64,000 bases of DNA from Betaproteobacteria bacterium (GTDB lineage Bacteria; Pseudomonadota; Gammaproteobacteria; Burkholderiales; Casimicrobiaceae): positions 95,571 through 159,570 of the forward strand of contig JADIZG010000003.1 in the NCBI GenBank assembly GCA_016704895.1, in the 5' to 3' direction. This document shows, one piece after another, positions 42,752 to 50,903 of the stretch. The translations under genes were made by a program, and so were the position numbers. Numbering within the stretch: position 1 is the first letter of the stretch; every line of letters begins with the position of its first letter. The notes beneath the pieces were generated by a model. The model did not search any database and was not told the origin of the DNA. It saw only the letters and a list, made by a program, of their open reading frames with translations.

Positions 42752-43595
42752 GCGGCTTGCCCAGGTAGGCGGTCACGACTTCCGGCCGGCCCATCACGTC
42801 CGCGGGCGCGCCCTCCGCGATGACCCGCCCGTAGTTGAGCACCACGATCCGGTCGGTCAGCTCCATCACGGCGCGCATCACGTGCTCGACGAAGACGATC
42901 GTCGCGCCGCGATCCCTGATCGTGCGGATCGTGCGGATCGCGCCGTCGATCTCCGAAGGCGTGAGTCCCGACAGCACCTCGTCGAGGAGCAGGAGCTGCG
43001 GGCGTGACGCGAGCGCGCGCGCGAGCTCGAGGAACTTGCGCTGGTGCAGGTTGAGGTCGTCGGGCAGGTCGTCCGCCTTGGCCGCGAGCCCGGTGAACTC
43101 GAGCCAGTAGCGGGCCTCGCGCTCGGCGGTGGCGCGATCGAGCGCGTCGCGGCCGAACCGCGCGGGAAGCGCGACGTTCTGCAGCACGGACAGGTGCGCG
43201 AACGGCCGCGGGATCTGGTAGGTGCGCGCGATGCCGGCGCGCGCGATGCGATGGGCTTCCTGGCGGGCGAGATCGCGGCCCCCGAAGACGATGCTTCCCC
43301 CGTCGCAACGGTAATGCCCGCTCACCACGTTGATCAGCGTCGACTTTCCCGATCCGTTGGGGCCGACCAGACCGAGGATCTCCCCGCGTCGCACGTCGAG
43401 GTCGACGCCGTCGAGCGCCCGCAATCCCTTGAACGACTTCGACAGGCCGCGCACCTCGAGCAGCGTCCCGCCCGCCGGCGCGTCCGATCGCGGCGGAGGG
43501 GACGGCGCAACGTCGGCCGCAGGCGTCCCGGCCTGCGCCCGGGCCGCCGCCGTCGGGCGGCCGCGGCCCTGCGCGCTGCGCACGAAACGGCCGAG
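42744..43595 (-). CDS. livG: Liv-type ABC transporter ATPase, LivG (probably fused to LivM)
   Basis: An intact ATPase domain with Walker A 'GPNGSGKST', 'ARTYQIPRPF', Walker B 'LLLLDEVLSGLTP' and switch His in 'VEHVM'. The variant signature reads 'LNLHQRKFLELARAL' in place of LSGGQ. No convincing start codon lies just before 'LLEVRGLSKSFKG'. Instead, an Ala/Pro-rich linker of about 45 residues leads back to 'LLGRFVRSAQG', the normal end of LivM in another frame. A single missing base near 43600 would therefore restore a LivM-LivG fusion of about 590 residues, a known architecture. Confidence 0.85.
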   Translation of the reverse strand, partial: LGRFVRSAQGRGRPTAAARAQAGTPAADVAPSPPPRSDAPAGGTLLEVRGLSKSFKGLRALDGVDLDVRRGEILGLVGPNGSGKSTLINVVSGHYRCDGGSIVFGGRDLARQEAHRIARAGIARTYQIPRPFAHLSVLQNVALPARFGRDALDRATAEREARYWLEFTGLAAKADDLPDDLNLHQRKFLELARALASRPQLLLLDEVLSGLTPSEIDGAIRTIRTIRDRGATIVFVEHVMRAVMELTDRIVVLNYGRVIAEGAPADVMGRPEVVTAYLGKPHA

Positions 43596-44500
43596 CAGCC
43601 GTCGGGCAGGAACAGGATCACGACGATCAGGATCAGGCCGACCGCGGCGCGGCCGGCGATCGCGTAGTCGCCCGCGGTGAACGCGTAGAGCAGCGCGGTG
43701 ATCACGGTGGCGCCGACGGCGGGCCCGAGCCAGTGGCGCGTGGCGCCCAGGACGCTCATCAGCACCACGGTGAGGGGCACGATGATCGAAAACGTCTCGC
43801 CGACCGTCACGTAGGAGACGAACATCGCGTGGATGCCTCCCGCGACGCCCGCGAGGGCGCAGGAGACGCCCAGCGCGACGATCTTGTAGCGGAACGTCGG
43901 CACGCCCATCACCTCGGCCACGTCCTCGTCGTCGTGGATGGCGAACAGGCCCGTACCCAGGCGGGCGTGGTAGATCTCGTAGGCGATCGCGATCGTCGCG
44001 AGCGCGAGGATCAGCGCGAGCAGGTAGAACGTGGACGACGGCGTGGGCATGATCGCCGGGAGCCGGACCCCGCCCAGGTTCACGCCCTGCCCGCCGTCCA
44101 GCGGCGTGTTGAGCACGACGGTCGCCAGCACGAACGTGACCGCGAGCGTGAGCAGGGCGAAAAGCTCGCCGCGCAGGCGTCCCACGCGGAACACGACCGC
44201 GCCGATGCCCATCCCGAACAGCGCCGCGACCAGCGCGGCGACCGGCAGCGTCCAGAGGAAAGGCATGTCGAACTGGCCGGCGAGCGTCGCGGTCGTGTAC
44301 ATCCCGGCGCCGAAGAACGCGCCGTGGCCGAACGAGAAATAGCCCGAGTAGCCGCTCAGGATGTTCCACGAGGTCGCGAGCACGATCCAGTGGAACACCA
44401 GGTACAGGAAGGACTCGTAGAACGCCGGCAGCTTGAGGAACGGTATCCCGACCAGCAGGATGCCGGCCAGCGCGATTCCTCCGCGGGCGGACAGGCGCAT
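43596..44500 (-). CDS. livM: Liv-type ABC transporter permease, LivM, ending in an apparent frameshift
   Basis: About 300 residues of a LivM permease from ATG 44500, with eight or so membrane helices and the family loop 'YHARLGTGLFAIHDDEDVAEVMGV'. It proceeds normally to 'LILIVVILFLPDG'; there the frame would go on into 80-odd arginine-rich residues antiparallel in character to any protein, while the next frame gives the expected 'LLGRFVRSAQG'. One C appears to be missing in the GGC/CTG junction (about 43596-43602). As it stands, translation would end at 43334 deep inside livG. Confidence 0.85.
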
Positions 44501-44508
44501 CGCCGCGC

Positions 44509-45366
44509 TCAGATCTTCTCGGCGCGTGCGAGCAGCACGACGATCAGCAGCGAAAACGACACGAGCGGCGCCCAGGCCGGCGCGGCAATCGCCATCGTGA
44601 GGGATTCGCTGACGCCGATGATGATGCCGGCGACGAGCGGTCCGAGCGGGTTGCCCAGGCCGCCGATCATCACCGCCGCGAACACGACGCCGACCCATGC
44701 GTAGATCTGCGAGGGCGCGAGCGAAAAACTGAGTGCGAGGCACAGCCCGGCCACGCCGGCGAACGCAGCCGACACCCCGGAGAGCAGCAGCGACAGCCTG
44801 CGCTCGTTCACGCCGAAGGCCGCCGCCGTGGGGGCGTCCTCGGCCGCCGCGCGCATCGCCTTGCCGATGTCGGTGTACCGCAGCACGGCCCAGGCGAGGA
44901 TCGACAGCGTGGTCGCGAGCAACAGCGTGAGCAGCTCGGGGAACGGCACGTAGAGCGCGCCCACCTTGAACTTGAACTGGCCGTAGGCCGAATCGAGCAT
45001 GCGCGGGTCGGCGGTCCAGATTCCCTGAATCGCGCTTTCGATGATCACGGTGAGCCCGAAGGTCACGAGCAGCGAATTGAACGGCGAGATCGAGAAGCGC
45101 GCGAACAGCCAGTGCATCAGCACGCCGAAGGCGAAGAAGCACGGCACGATCACCACGAGCGTCGCCACCGGGTCCCAGCCCGCGACGCTCGACAGCTGGT
45201 AGGTGAGGTAGGCGCCCAGGAACGCGAGCGCGAAGTGCGCCAGGTTGATCTGGCGCAGCATCCCCCAGGACAGGCTCAAGCCCAGGCCCAGCAGTCCGTA
45301 CAGCGCGCCGATGAAGACGCCGGAGAGCACCGACTGGGCGATCAGCGTCGCGCTCGGCAGGTTCAT
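44509..45366 (-). CDS. livH: Liv-type ABC transporter permease, LivH
   Basis: A 285-residue permease with about eight membrane helices. 'GALYGLLGLGLSLSWGMLRQINLAHFALAFLGAY' segments (residues about 20-53) and 'AMRAAAEDAPTAAAFGVNERR' (about 168-188) are standard LivH marks. It ends nine bases before livM. Between it and the binding-protein gene lies a 154-base gap with a strong hairpin. Confidence 0.92.
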   Translation of the reverse strand: MNLPSATLIAQSVLSGVFIGALYGLLGLGLSLSWGMLRQINLAHFALAFLGAYLTYQLSSVAGWDPVATLVVIVPCFFAFGVLMHWLFARFSISPFNSLLVTFGLTVIIESAIQGIWTADPRMLDSAYGQFKFKVGALYVPFPELLTLLLATTLSILAWAVLRYTDIGKAMRAAAEDAPTAAAFGVNERRLSLLLSGVSAAFAGVAGLCLALSFSLAPSQIYAWVGVVFAAVMIGGLGNPLGPLVAGIIIGVSESLTMAIAAPAWAPLVSFSLLIVVLLARAEKI

Positions 45367-45417
45367 GGCGTCTCGAAGGTGGCCGGGGCCGGTTCGGCGG
45401 ACAGCGTGTCGATCAGG

Positions 45418-45450
45418 GGCCGGGCGTCGCGAAGGCGACGACGCCCGGCC
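45418..45450 (-). terminator. Strong hairpin between Liv binding protein and permease genes
   Basis: A perfect 12-base stem, GGCCGGGCGTCG / CGACGCCCGGCC, with a nine-base loop, inside the gap after the binding-protein gene. Like the one in the TRAP operon, it probably lets the binding protein be made in excess of the membrane parts through mRNA protection or partial termination. No T run follows. Confidence 0.45.
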
Positions 45451-45520
45451 TCCGAAGCGCCGGAAGCCGACGAAGCGCGCGCGGCCCCAAGCGGGCCGCG
45501 CTCGTCGGTTCGCCGAATCG

Positions 45521-46729
45521 TCACTGCGCGAGCAGCTTGGCGCCGGGCGCCGCCCACTCCTTCGGCCACACCGTCACCCACTTGCCGTCCTGCACCTGCT
45601 TCACGCGCATCAGGTCGTCGCCGTAGTTGTTCGTCTTGTCGAACCGCAGCCTGCCCTGGATCGTGTCGACCTGGTTCTTCTTCAGCCAGTCGGACATCGC
45701 CTTGTCGTCGAGGCTCTTCGTGGCCGTCACCGCCGCCTCGAGCACCTGCCACGCCGAGAACGACGCGGCGGCCTGCGTCTCCACCGAATTGTCGGCGAGC
45801 CCCGCCTTCGCCGCGCGGTCGTTGTAGAGCTTGACGAATTCCGCGGCGACCGGGTTGTCGGTGAACGGCGGATGCTGCTCGAAGATCGACGCGGCGAGCG
45901 CGTTCTTCGCCTCGGGAAGCTTGGCGAGCGGCCCGGGCGCCGGGTACATGTAGAAGTGCAGCGGCGGGACGTAGTCGATCTTCTTCATCGCGTCGAGCAG
46001 CAGGTTGCCCTCGAGGCCGATCGCGCCGACCCAGACGAAGTCGGGCTTGGCGTCCTTGACGCGGTTGGCGATCGCGCCGTAGTCGCGATTGCCGAATTCC
46101 CACTCGAGGAACAGCACCTCGGTCAGCCCCCGCTTCTTGATCACGTCCTGCGCGCCCTTGGACATCAGGTACACGGACGGGAACTTGCTGGTGACGATCG
46201 CCACCGTCCTGGGCGGCTTGGCCAGCGTGGCGAGCGCATCGAGCACGGTGTTGGGCACCGTCACCTCGGGGTTCGGACCCACCGACCAGGCGGGAAACTG
46301 CATGCCGTACTTGGCGAGGCCCGGAATCCCCATCGTGTGGTGCACGAGCATCTTGTTGTAGCGCTGCGCCACGCCCATCGCCGAGACGATGTTGGGCGTC
46401 GCATAGGGGCCGATGACGAGGTCCACCTTGTCGACGGTGATGAGCTGCTCGTAGAGCGTGCGGGCGAGGTCCGGCTTGGACTGGTCGTCCTTCACGATCC
46501 ACTCGACCGGCCGGCCGAGCAGCCCGTTCTTCTTGTTCAGCTGCTCGACGTAGATCTCGCCGACGAGCTTGTGGATGATGGCCGTTCCCGACAGCGGTCC
46601 GGTCAGCGAGAGCGTGCTCCCGATGCGGATCGGCGGCCCCGAAGGCGCCGCGAAAGCCTGTCCCGTTGCGATCCCGAGCGCCAACAATGCGCCGGCGAGC
46701 GATGCGACTACCGGTCTTGCGCGTTTCAT
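45521..46729 (-). CDS. Liv-type ABC transporter substrate-binding protein
   Basis: A 402-residue binding protein with a signal peptide (cleavage after 'GQAFA'). 'IRIGSTLSLTGPLSGTAIIHKLVGEIYVEQLN' and 'VDLVIGPYATPNIVSAM' are typical of the aromatic/short-acid subgroup of LivJ-like proteins. An AGGAGGAAC site precedes its ATG. It is the first transporter gene of the minus-strand run livK-H-M-G-F and lies just downstream of the SDR gene. It is only remotely similar to the binding protein at 23638. Confidence 0.92.
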   Translation of the reverse strand: MKRARPVVASLAGALLALGIATGQAFAAPSGPPIRIGSTLSLTGPLSGTAIIHKLVGEIYVEQLNKKNGLLGRPVEWIVKDDQSKPDLARTLYEQLITVDKVDLVIGPYATPNIVSAMGVAQRYNKMLVHHTMGIPGLAKYGMQFPAWSVGPNPEVTVPNTVLDALATLAKPPRTVAIVTSKFPSVYLMSKGAQDVIKKRGLTEVLFLEWEFGNRDYGAIANRVKDAKPDFVWVGAIGLEGNLLLDAMKKIDYVPPLHFYMYPAPGPLAKLPEAKNALAASIFEQHPPFTDNPVAAEFVKLYNDRAAKAGLADNSVETQAAASFSAWQVLEAAVTATKSLDDKAMSDWLKKNQVDTIQGRLRFDKTNNYGDDLMRVKQVQDGKWVTVWPKEWAAPGAKLLAQ

Positions 46730-46753
46730 CGTTCCTCCTAGGGTGTTTTCTTG

Positions 46754-47458
46754 TCAGGTCAGCAGCCAGCCGCCGTCCATGTAAAGGTTGACGCCGTTCA
46801 CGCCGCGGTTGTCGAGCAGGAACAGCACCGAGCCGACCACCTCGTCCATCGTGACCAGGCGCCCGAGCGGCGTGCGCGCGACGACCCGCTGCAGGACCTC
46901 GGGCGGCTTGCCGTTCCACGCCGGGCTGTCGCCGACGATGCCGGGGTGGACGGCATTGACGCGCACCGGCGCGAGCTCGACCGCCATGGTCTTGATCATG
47001 TTGTTCACGCCGCCGTTGACCGTCGTCACCGTCGTCGAGCCCGGGTAGGGCCGCTCCTTCGCGAGACCGCCGAACAGCACGATCGACGCGTCGGCCGTGA
47101 AGCGCGGCGCGAGCGTGTGGACCACTTCCGGATAGCCGACGAGCTTCAGCGTCACCAGACGCGCCGCGCGGGCAACGTCGAACTTGCGCACGCTGTTGTC
47201 GTCGCGTTCGATCGCGGCGATCACGAGGTGCTTCACCGCGCCGACGTCGGCGAGCTTGCCGGCGATTTCCGACGGATTGGCGAGGTCGACGGCGAGGCCG
47301 CGGGTCCTGCCTCCGATTTCCCTGGCCGCGGCCTGCGCTCGCGCCGCGTCGCGCCCGGTGACGATCACCTCGTCCCCGCGCTTCGCGAGCACCCCGGCCA
47401 GCTGCTTCCCGAGGCCCGACGTCCCGCCGATGATGACCGCGCTTCCCTGTTCCGCCAT
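46754..47458 (-). CDS. SDR-fold protein lacking the catalytic Tyr-Lys pair
   Basis: A 234-residue Rossmann protein of the short-chain dehydrogenase family. The cofactor motif 'IIGGTSGLGKQLAGVL' is good and an Arg after the second strand ('TGRDAARA') suggests NADP. The usual YxxxK active site before 'AVELAPVRVNAVHPG' is replaced: the aligned residues read V-T-T-V-N in 'TTVTTVNGGVNNMIK'. It may therefore bind a nucleotide without ordinary dehydrogenase chemistry, or act by another mechanism. It heads the minus-strand transporter operon, 24 bases before the binding-protein gene. Confidence 0.85.
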   Translation of the reverse strand: MAEQGSAVIIGGTSGLGKQLAGVLAKRGDEVIVTGRDAARAQAAAREIGGRTRGLAVDLANPSEIAGKLADVGAVKHLVIAAIERDDNSVRKFDVARAARLVTLKLVGYPEVVHTLAPRFTADASIVLFGGLAKERPYPGSTTVTTVNGGVNNMIKTMAVELAPVRVNAVHPGIVGDSPAWNGKPPEVLQRVVARTPLGRLVTMDEVVGSVLFLLDNRGVNGVNLYMDGGWLLT

Positions 47459-47647
47459 GCGTTCCCCCTGTCGTTCTTCTGCTTCGACGCGCTTCGCCCG
47501 TTCGCGTCATCCACGCGTCGCAAGGGCGTGATCCGTCGAGGATCGCGCCCGTGTCAGCACCTCATCCGGCGCTGTCGACGGGCATGCGCCCAGGCGACCG
47601 TACATCGGCCGGCGCGTGCCCCGAAGGATCAGCCGCGTGCGTAGCAC

Positions 47648-48571
47648 TCACTTGCGCTTCCCCCGTCCTTTCGTGCTCCCGGCCGCGAGCTTCTCCTTCA
47701 GGTATTCCCAATCGCGGCTGAAGCGGTACCCGTGACGGTCGGGCAGCGGCGGCGATTGCGTCTCCAGCCACCGGACCGTGCCCTTGCTCGTGTTGTAGAA
47801 CGCGTGCACGCACCCCACGCCCGTCCAGAACAGGTCGCCCTTGCGCAGCGTGTAGCGCTTGCCGTCGCCCACGGCGTCCACTTCCCCGTCGAGGATGACG
47901 TAGGACTCCTCCATCGGGTGGTCGTGCGGATGGGCGACGCCGCCGGGCTGGTACTCGACCATGAACATCGTGTGCAGCTGCGCGTCGAGGCGCTTGTCCA
48001 CCAGCATCTTGAGCGCGATGCCGCTGTACGCGAGCAGCGCGGTGTTCATGCTCGCGGACACCTTCGGCGCGTCGGCCCGGGCGCCGATCTTGAGCTTGTC
48101 CACGACGATGTCGTCGTCGTCCATCCGGAAGAAATGCCGCGAGCGCGGATCCCGGATGTCGAGGTCGGCGACCTCGCGGCTCGACGGCGGCCCGAGGAAG
48201 AAGGTGTCGTCGTCGCCCCCCTGCCGCCGCGGCTGCGGCGCCTGCATCTCGATCCACTTCGCCGTGCCTCGCGTCGGGCCGAGCCACGCGTGCGGCACCC
48301 CGAGCGGGACCAGCCCGCAGGCGCCCGGCATCAGCCGGACGCCGTGCCCGTCGATGACCAGGACCGGGTCGCCCTCGAGGACGTAGAAGCTCTCCTCGAA
48401 CGAGTGCAGGTGCGTGTCGACCTCGCCGCCGGCGCGAAGCGCGCACAGCCCGAGGCCCATGTGCACCGAACCGACCGTGTCGTCGACCAGCGCGACGCGG
48501 CTGTACGACTTGCTGTTCCCCCGGTAGGCGGGCTTCGGGCGCATCTCGGCGGCCCGCAGGACGTGGTGCAT
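47648..48571 (-). CDS. Bicupin protein
   Basis: A 307-residue protein with two cupin domains. The first (residues about 40-110) has 'THLHSFEESFYVLEG' and the second (about 205-275) 'HPHDHPMEESYVILDGEV', both with the His/Glu metal ligands of the cupin motif. Bicupins include (S)-ureidoglycine aminohydrolase and ring-cleaving dioxygenases; nothing here decides between them. The basic tail ('STKGRGKRK') is unusual. It is divergent from the XRE-cupin regulator, with an operator over its promoter, so it is probably that regulator's main target. Confidence 0.85.
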   Translation of the reverse strand: MHHVLRAAEMRPKPAYRGNSKSYSRVALVDDTVGSVHMGLGLCALRAGGEVDTHLHSFEESFYVLEGDPVLVIDGHGVRLMPGACGLVPLGVPHAWLGPTRGTAKWIEMQAPQPRRQGGDDDTFFLGPPSSREVADLDIRDPRSRHFFRMDDDDIVVDKLKIGARADAPKVSASMNTALLAYSGIALKMLVDKRLDAQLHTMFMVEYQPGGVAHPHDHPMEESYVILDGEVDAVGDGKRYTLRKGDLFWTGVGCVHAFYNTSKGTVRWLETQSPPLPDRHGYRFSRDWEYLKEKLAAGSTKGRGKRK

Positions 48572-48620
48572 TCCCTTCCCTCCGGGGACGGTTGCAGCGA
48601 GGGGCCCGGCACCGCCGGGC

Positions 48621-48664
48621 GTTCAGTGGCACTGAACCGTACATCCAACAATGTTCACTGTCAA
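48621..48664 (-). promoter_or_regulatory. Bicupin promoter overlapped by a perfect palindromic operator
   Basis: On the minus strand a perfect -35 TTGACA (48664-48659) and a weak -10 TACGGT (48641-48636) are 17 bases apart. A perfect eight-base inverted repeat GTTCAGTG-G-CACTGAAC (48621-48637) overlaps the end of the -10. A related half-site, GTTCACTG, occurs at 48653-48660. Binding by the divergent XRE regulator would block this promoter. Confidence 0.6.
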
Positions 48665-48683
48665 CGCACAACCGGGTTAGAAT
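48654..48683 (+). promoter_or_regulatory. XRE-cupin regulator promoter, nearly leaderless
   Basis: TTCACT (48654-48659) and TAGAAT (48678-48683) are 18 bases apart. The start codon at 48694 follows only ten bases after the -10, so the transcript would begin three or four bases before, or at, the ATG. No ribosome-binding site is visible upstream of that ATG, which fits a leaderless message. Confidence 0.45.
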
Positions 48684-48693
48684 CGATGCCGAC

Positions 48694-49380
48694 ATGGTCG
48701 CCGGCAAACCCCGCAGCCCCCGGACGAAGGACGCCGCCGCTCTCGGCGACACCTCGAACGGCCTCGGCGCGCGGCTGCGACGCTCGCGCGAGCGAACCGG
48801 GATGACGGTGCGGGGCATGGCCCGCGCCATCGGCGTTTCGCCGAGTCTCGTGTCGCAGATCGAGCGGGGCCGCGTGATGCCGTCGGTGGGCACGCTGTAC
48901 GCGATCTCGAACGAACTGGGCCTGCTGGTCGACGACCTGTTCCGCGAAGCGGACGTCGCCCCCCCGACGCGCGGCGCCCGGCGTCCCGCCGCCGCGGCCG
49001 TGCGCGGTCCCGTTCAGCGCCACGACACACGCAAGGCGATCCGGCTCGCGGACGGGGTCCGCTGGGAGCTCCTGACCCCGGAACCGGACGACGAGCTCGA
49101 GTTCCTCTACGTCGTCTACGACGTCGGCGGGGCCTCGTGCCCCGAGGACTCGCTCACGCGGCACGGGGGCAAGGAATACGCGTACGTCATCAGCGGCCGG
49201 CTGGGCGTCAGGATCGGCTTCGAGGAGTTCGAGCTGGGTCCCGGCGACTCGCTGTCGTTCGACGCGCAGATGCCGCATCGCCTCTGGACGGTGGGGCGCA
49301 AGCCCGCCGTGGCGGTCTGGGCGGTCCGCAACCGGCACGGCGACGCGCGCAAGCACGTCGTCGCCAAGGCCGGACGCTAG
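48694..49380 (+). CDS. XRE-family regulator with C-terminal cupin domain
   Basis: A 228-residue regulator. Residues about 25-80 form an XRE helix-turn-helix ('MTVRGMARAIGVSPSLVSQIERG'); residues about 145-215 form a cupin sensor ('GGKEYAYVISGRLGVRIGFEEFELGPGDSLSFDAQMPH' region). This PuuR/SutR-like design usually senses a small metabolite. It is divergent from the bicupin gene and upstream of DoxX and dehydrogenase genes on its own strand. An in-frame extension before ATG 48694 exists but covers the promoter elements, so the ATG is preferred. Confidence 0.9.
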   Translation: MVAGKPRSPRTKDAAALGDTSNGLGARLRRSRERTGMTVRGMARAIGVSPSLVSQIERGRVMPSVGTLYAISNELGLLVDDLFREADVAPPTRGARRPAAAAVRGPVQRHDTRKAIRLADGVRWELLTPEPDDELEFLYVVYDVGGASCPEDSLTRHGGKEYAYVISGRLGVRIGFEEFELGPGDSLSFDAQMPHRLWTVGRKPAVAVWAVRNRHGDARKHVVAKAGR

Positions 49381-49566
49381 CGCATGGCCGGCCGGCGGAT
49401 GGAAGGAACGGAGCGATGAGGGCAACCCGGGGTTCCGCGGATCGCGACACCTGCGCGCGTCGCGCCGGCGTCGACGCCGGCGGCAAGCTCCTGCGCATCG
49501 AACCCTCGCGGCTGCGGGCAGGACGCACGCGCAGCGATCGACGCGGCATCTCTGGAGGACGAGGAC

Positions 49567-49941
49567 ATGCTCGACATCGGCCGGTTCGATCTGACGAACG
49601 AGTTCAACTTGCTGCGGATCATCTGCGGCGCGTTCTTCATCCCGCACAGCGTCGGCAAGATCACCGAGTGGAAGTTCTCGGTCGGATTCTTCGCCAAGGC
49701 GGGGTTCGCCGGACCCGAGTGGTGGACGCGCGCCGCGCTGCTGTTCGAGGCGGTGGTCGCGTCCTGCCTGATCCTCGGCATCTACACGCGCTACGCGGCG
49801 ATCCTGGGCGCGATCTTCCTCGCGGTCGCGGCCATGGCCTGCTACCGCGTGTCGGGGCGCCGCTGGTACTGGAACTTCGGCGGGGCCGAGTACTGCGTGT
49901 TCTGGGGGATCTGCTGCGTGATCGTCGCGATGCACGGGTGA
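49567..49941 (+). CDS. DoxX-family membrane protein
   Basis: A 124-residue protein with four membrane helices and the DoxX start 'LLRIICGAFFIPHSVGKI'. 'FFAKAGFAGPEWWTRAALLFEAVVASCLILGIYTRYAA' regions are typical. DoxX proteins are small inner-membrane proteins linked to thiosulfate or quinone redox and oxidative stress; most are uncharacterised. GGAGGACGAGG precedes ATG 49567. The 186 bases after the XRE gene show no other gene. Confidence 0.88.
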   Translation: MLDIGRFDLTNEFNLLRIICGAFFIPHSVGKITEWKFSVGFFAKAGFAGPEWWTRAALLFEAVVASCLILGIYTRYAAILGAIFLAVAAMACYRVSGRRWYWNFGGAEYCVFWGICCVIVAMHG

Positions 49942-49996
49942 GCGCCGGGTGCGGTCGCGCGGTCGAATCGTCTCTTTCGTCCATGGAGCGTGCGTG

Positions 49997-50878
49997 ATGA
50001 AGATCGGAGTCATCGGCCTGGGCCGGATGGGCCGCGGCATCGCCGGCCGCGTGCTCGGCGCCGGGCACGACCTCGCCGTCCACAACCGGACGTCCGGGAA
50101 GGACGCGGATCTCGTCGCCGCGGGTGCGCAGTCGGTGGCGTCGATCGCCCTGGCCTGCGAGCAGCGCGACGTCGTCGTCACGATGCTCGCCGACGACGCC
50201 GCGCTCGACGCCGTCGCGCTCGGCGCGGGCGGAGTGCGCGACTCGCTGCCGGTCGGCGCGATCCACATGGTGATGGGCACGCACGGCGTGGGCATCGTCC
50301 GCGCCCTGACCGCCGCGCACGCCGCATCGGGCCAGACGCTGGTCGCCGCCCCCGTGCTGGGTCGCCCCGATGCCGCGGCCAGCGGGCAACTCGGCATCGT
50401 CGCCGCCGGCCCCGCCGAGGCGCTCCAGCGCTGCAAGCCGCTGTTCGACGCGATCGGCCGGCGCACGTTCGAAGCCGGCGCGAGCCCCGACGCCGCGACG
50501 TCGATCAAGCTCGCCAACAATTTCATGCTCGGGTGCGCCGTGCAGGCGATGGGCGAGGCCTACTCGCTGGTGCGCCGGTTCGGCGTCGCGCCGCAGGTGC
50601 TCCACGACGTCATGACCGAGGGGCTGTTCTCCGCTCCCGCGTACAAGGTCTACGGCAGGATCATGGCCGACGAGGCGTACGACAACGTCGGATTCACCAC
50701 GCGGCTCGCGCTCAAGGACATGAGCCTCGTGCTCGCGGCCGGCGACATGGCGCGCGTGCCGCTGCCGAGCGCGAGCCTCCTTCGCGACCGGCTGCTGGCC
50801 GCGATCGCCCACGGCGACGCCGATCGCGACTGGGCGGTGCTCGCGCGCGAGCAGGCCCGCACGGCCGGACTCGAATGA
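49997..50878 (+). CDS. Beta-hydroxyacid dehydrogenase (3-hydroxyisobutyrate dehydrogenase family)
   Basis: A 293-residue NAD(P)-dependent dehydrogenase. The cofactor motif 'KIGVIGLGRMGRGIA' starts at residue 2; 'GAPVxG'-like 'AAPVLGRPDAAASGQLGIVAAG' and the catalytic lysine in 'SIKLANNFML' follow. The exact hydroxyacid (3-hydroxyisobutyrate, tartronate semialdehyde, succinic semialdehyde) cannot be read off. It comes 55 bases after the DoxX gene and 25 bases before an Old Yellow Enzyme gene. Confidence 0.9.
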   Translation: MKIGVIGLGRMGRGIAGRVLGAGHDLAVHNRTSGKDADLVAAGAQSVASIALACEQRDVVVTMLADDAALDAVALGAGGVRDSLPVGAIHMVMGTHGVGIVRALTAAHAASGQTLVAAPVLGRPDAAASGQLGIVAAGPAEALQRCKPLFDAIGRRTFEAGASPDAATSIKLANNFMLGCAVQAMGEAYSLVRRFGVAPQVLHDVMTEGLFSAPAYKVYGRIMADEAYDNVGFTTRLALKDMSLVLAAGDMARVPLPSASLLRDRLLAAIAHGDADRDWAVLAREQARTAGLE

Positions 50879-50903
50879 CGATTCACCCACCCCAGGATCC
50901 ACG

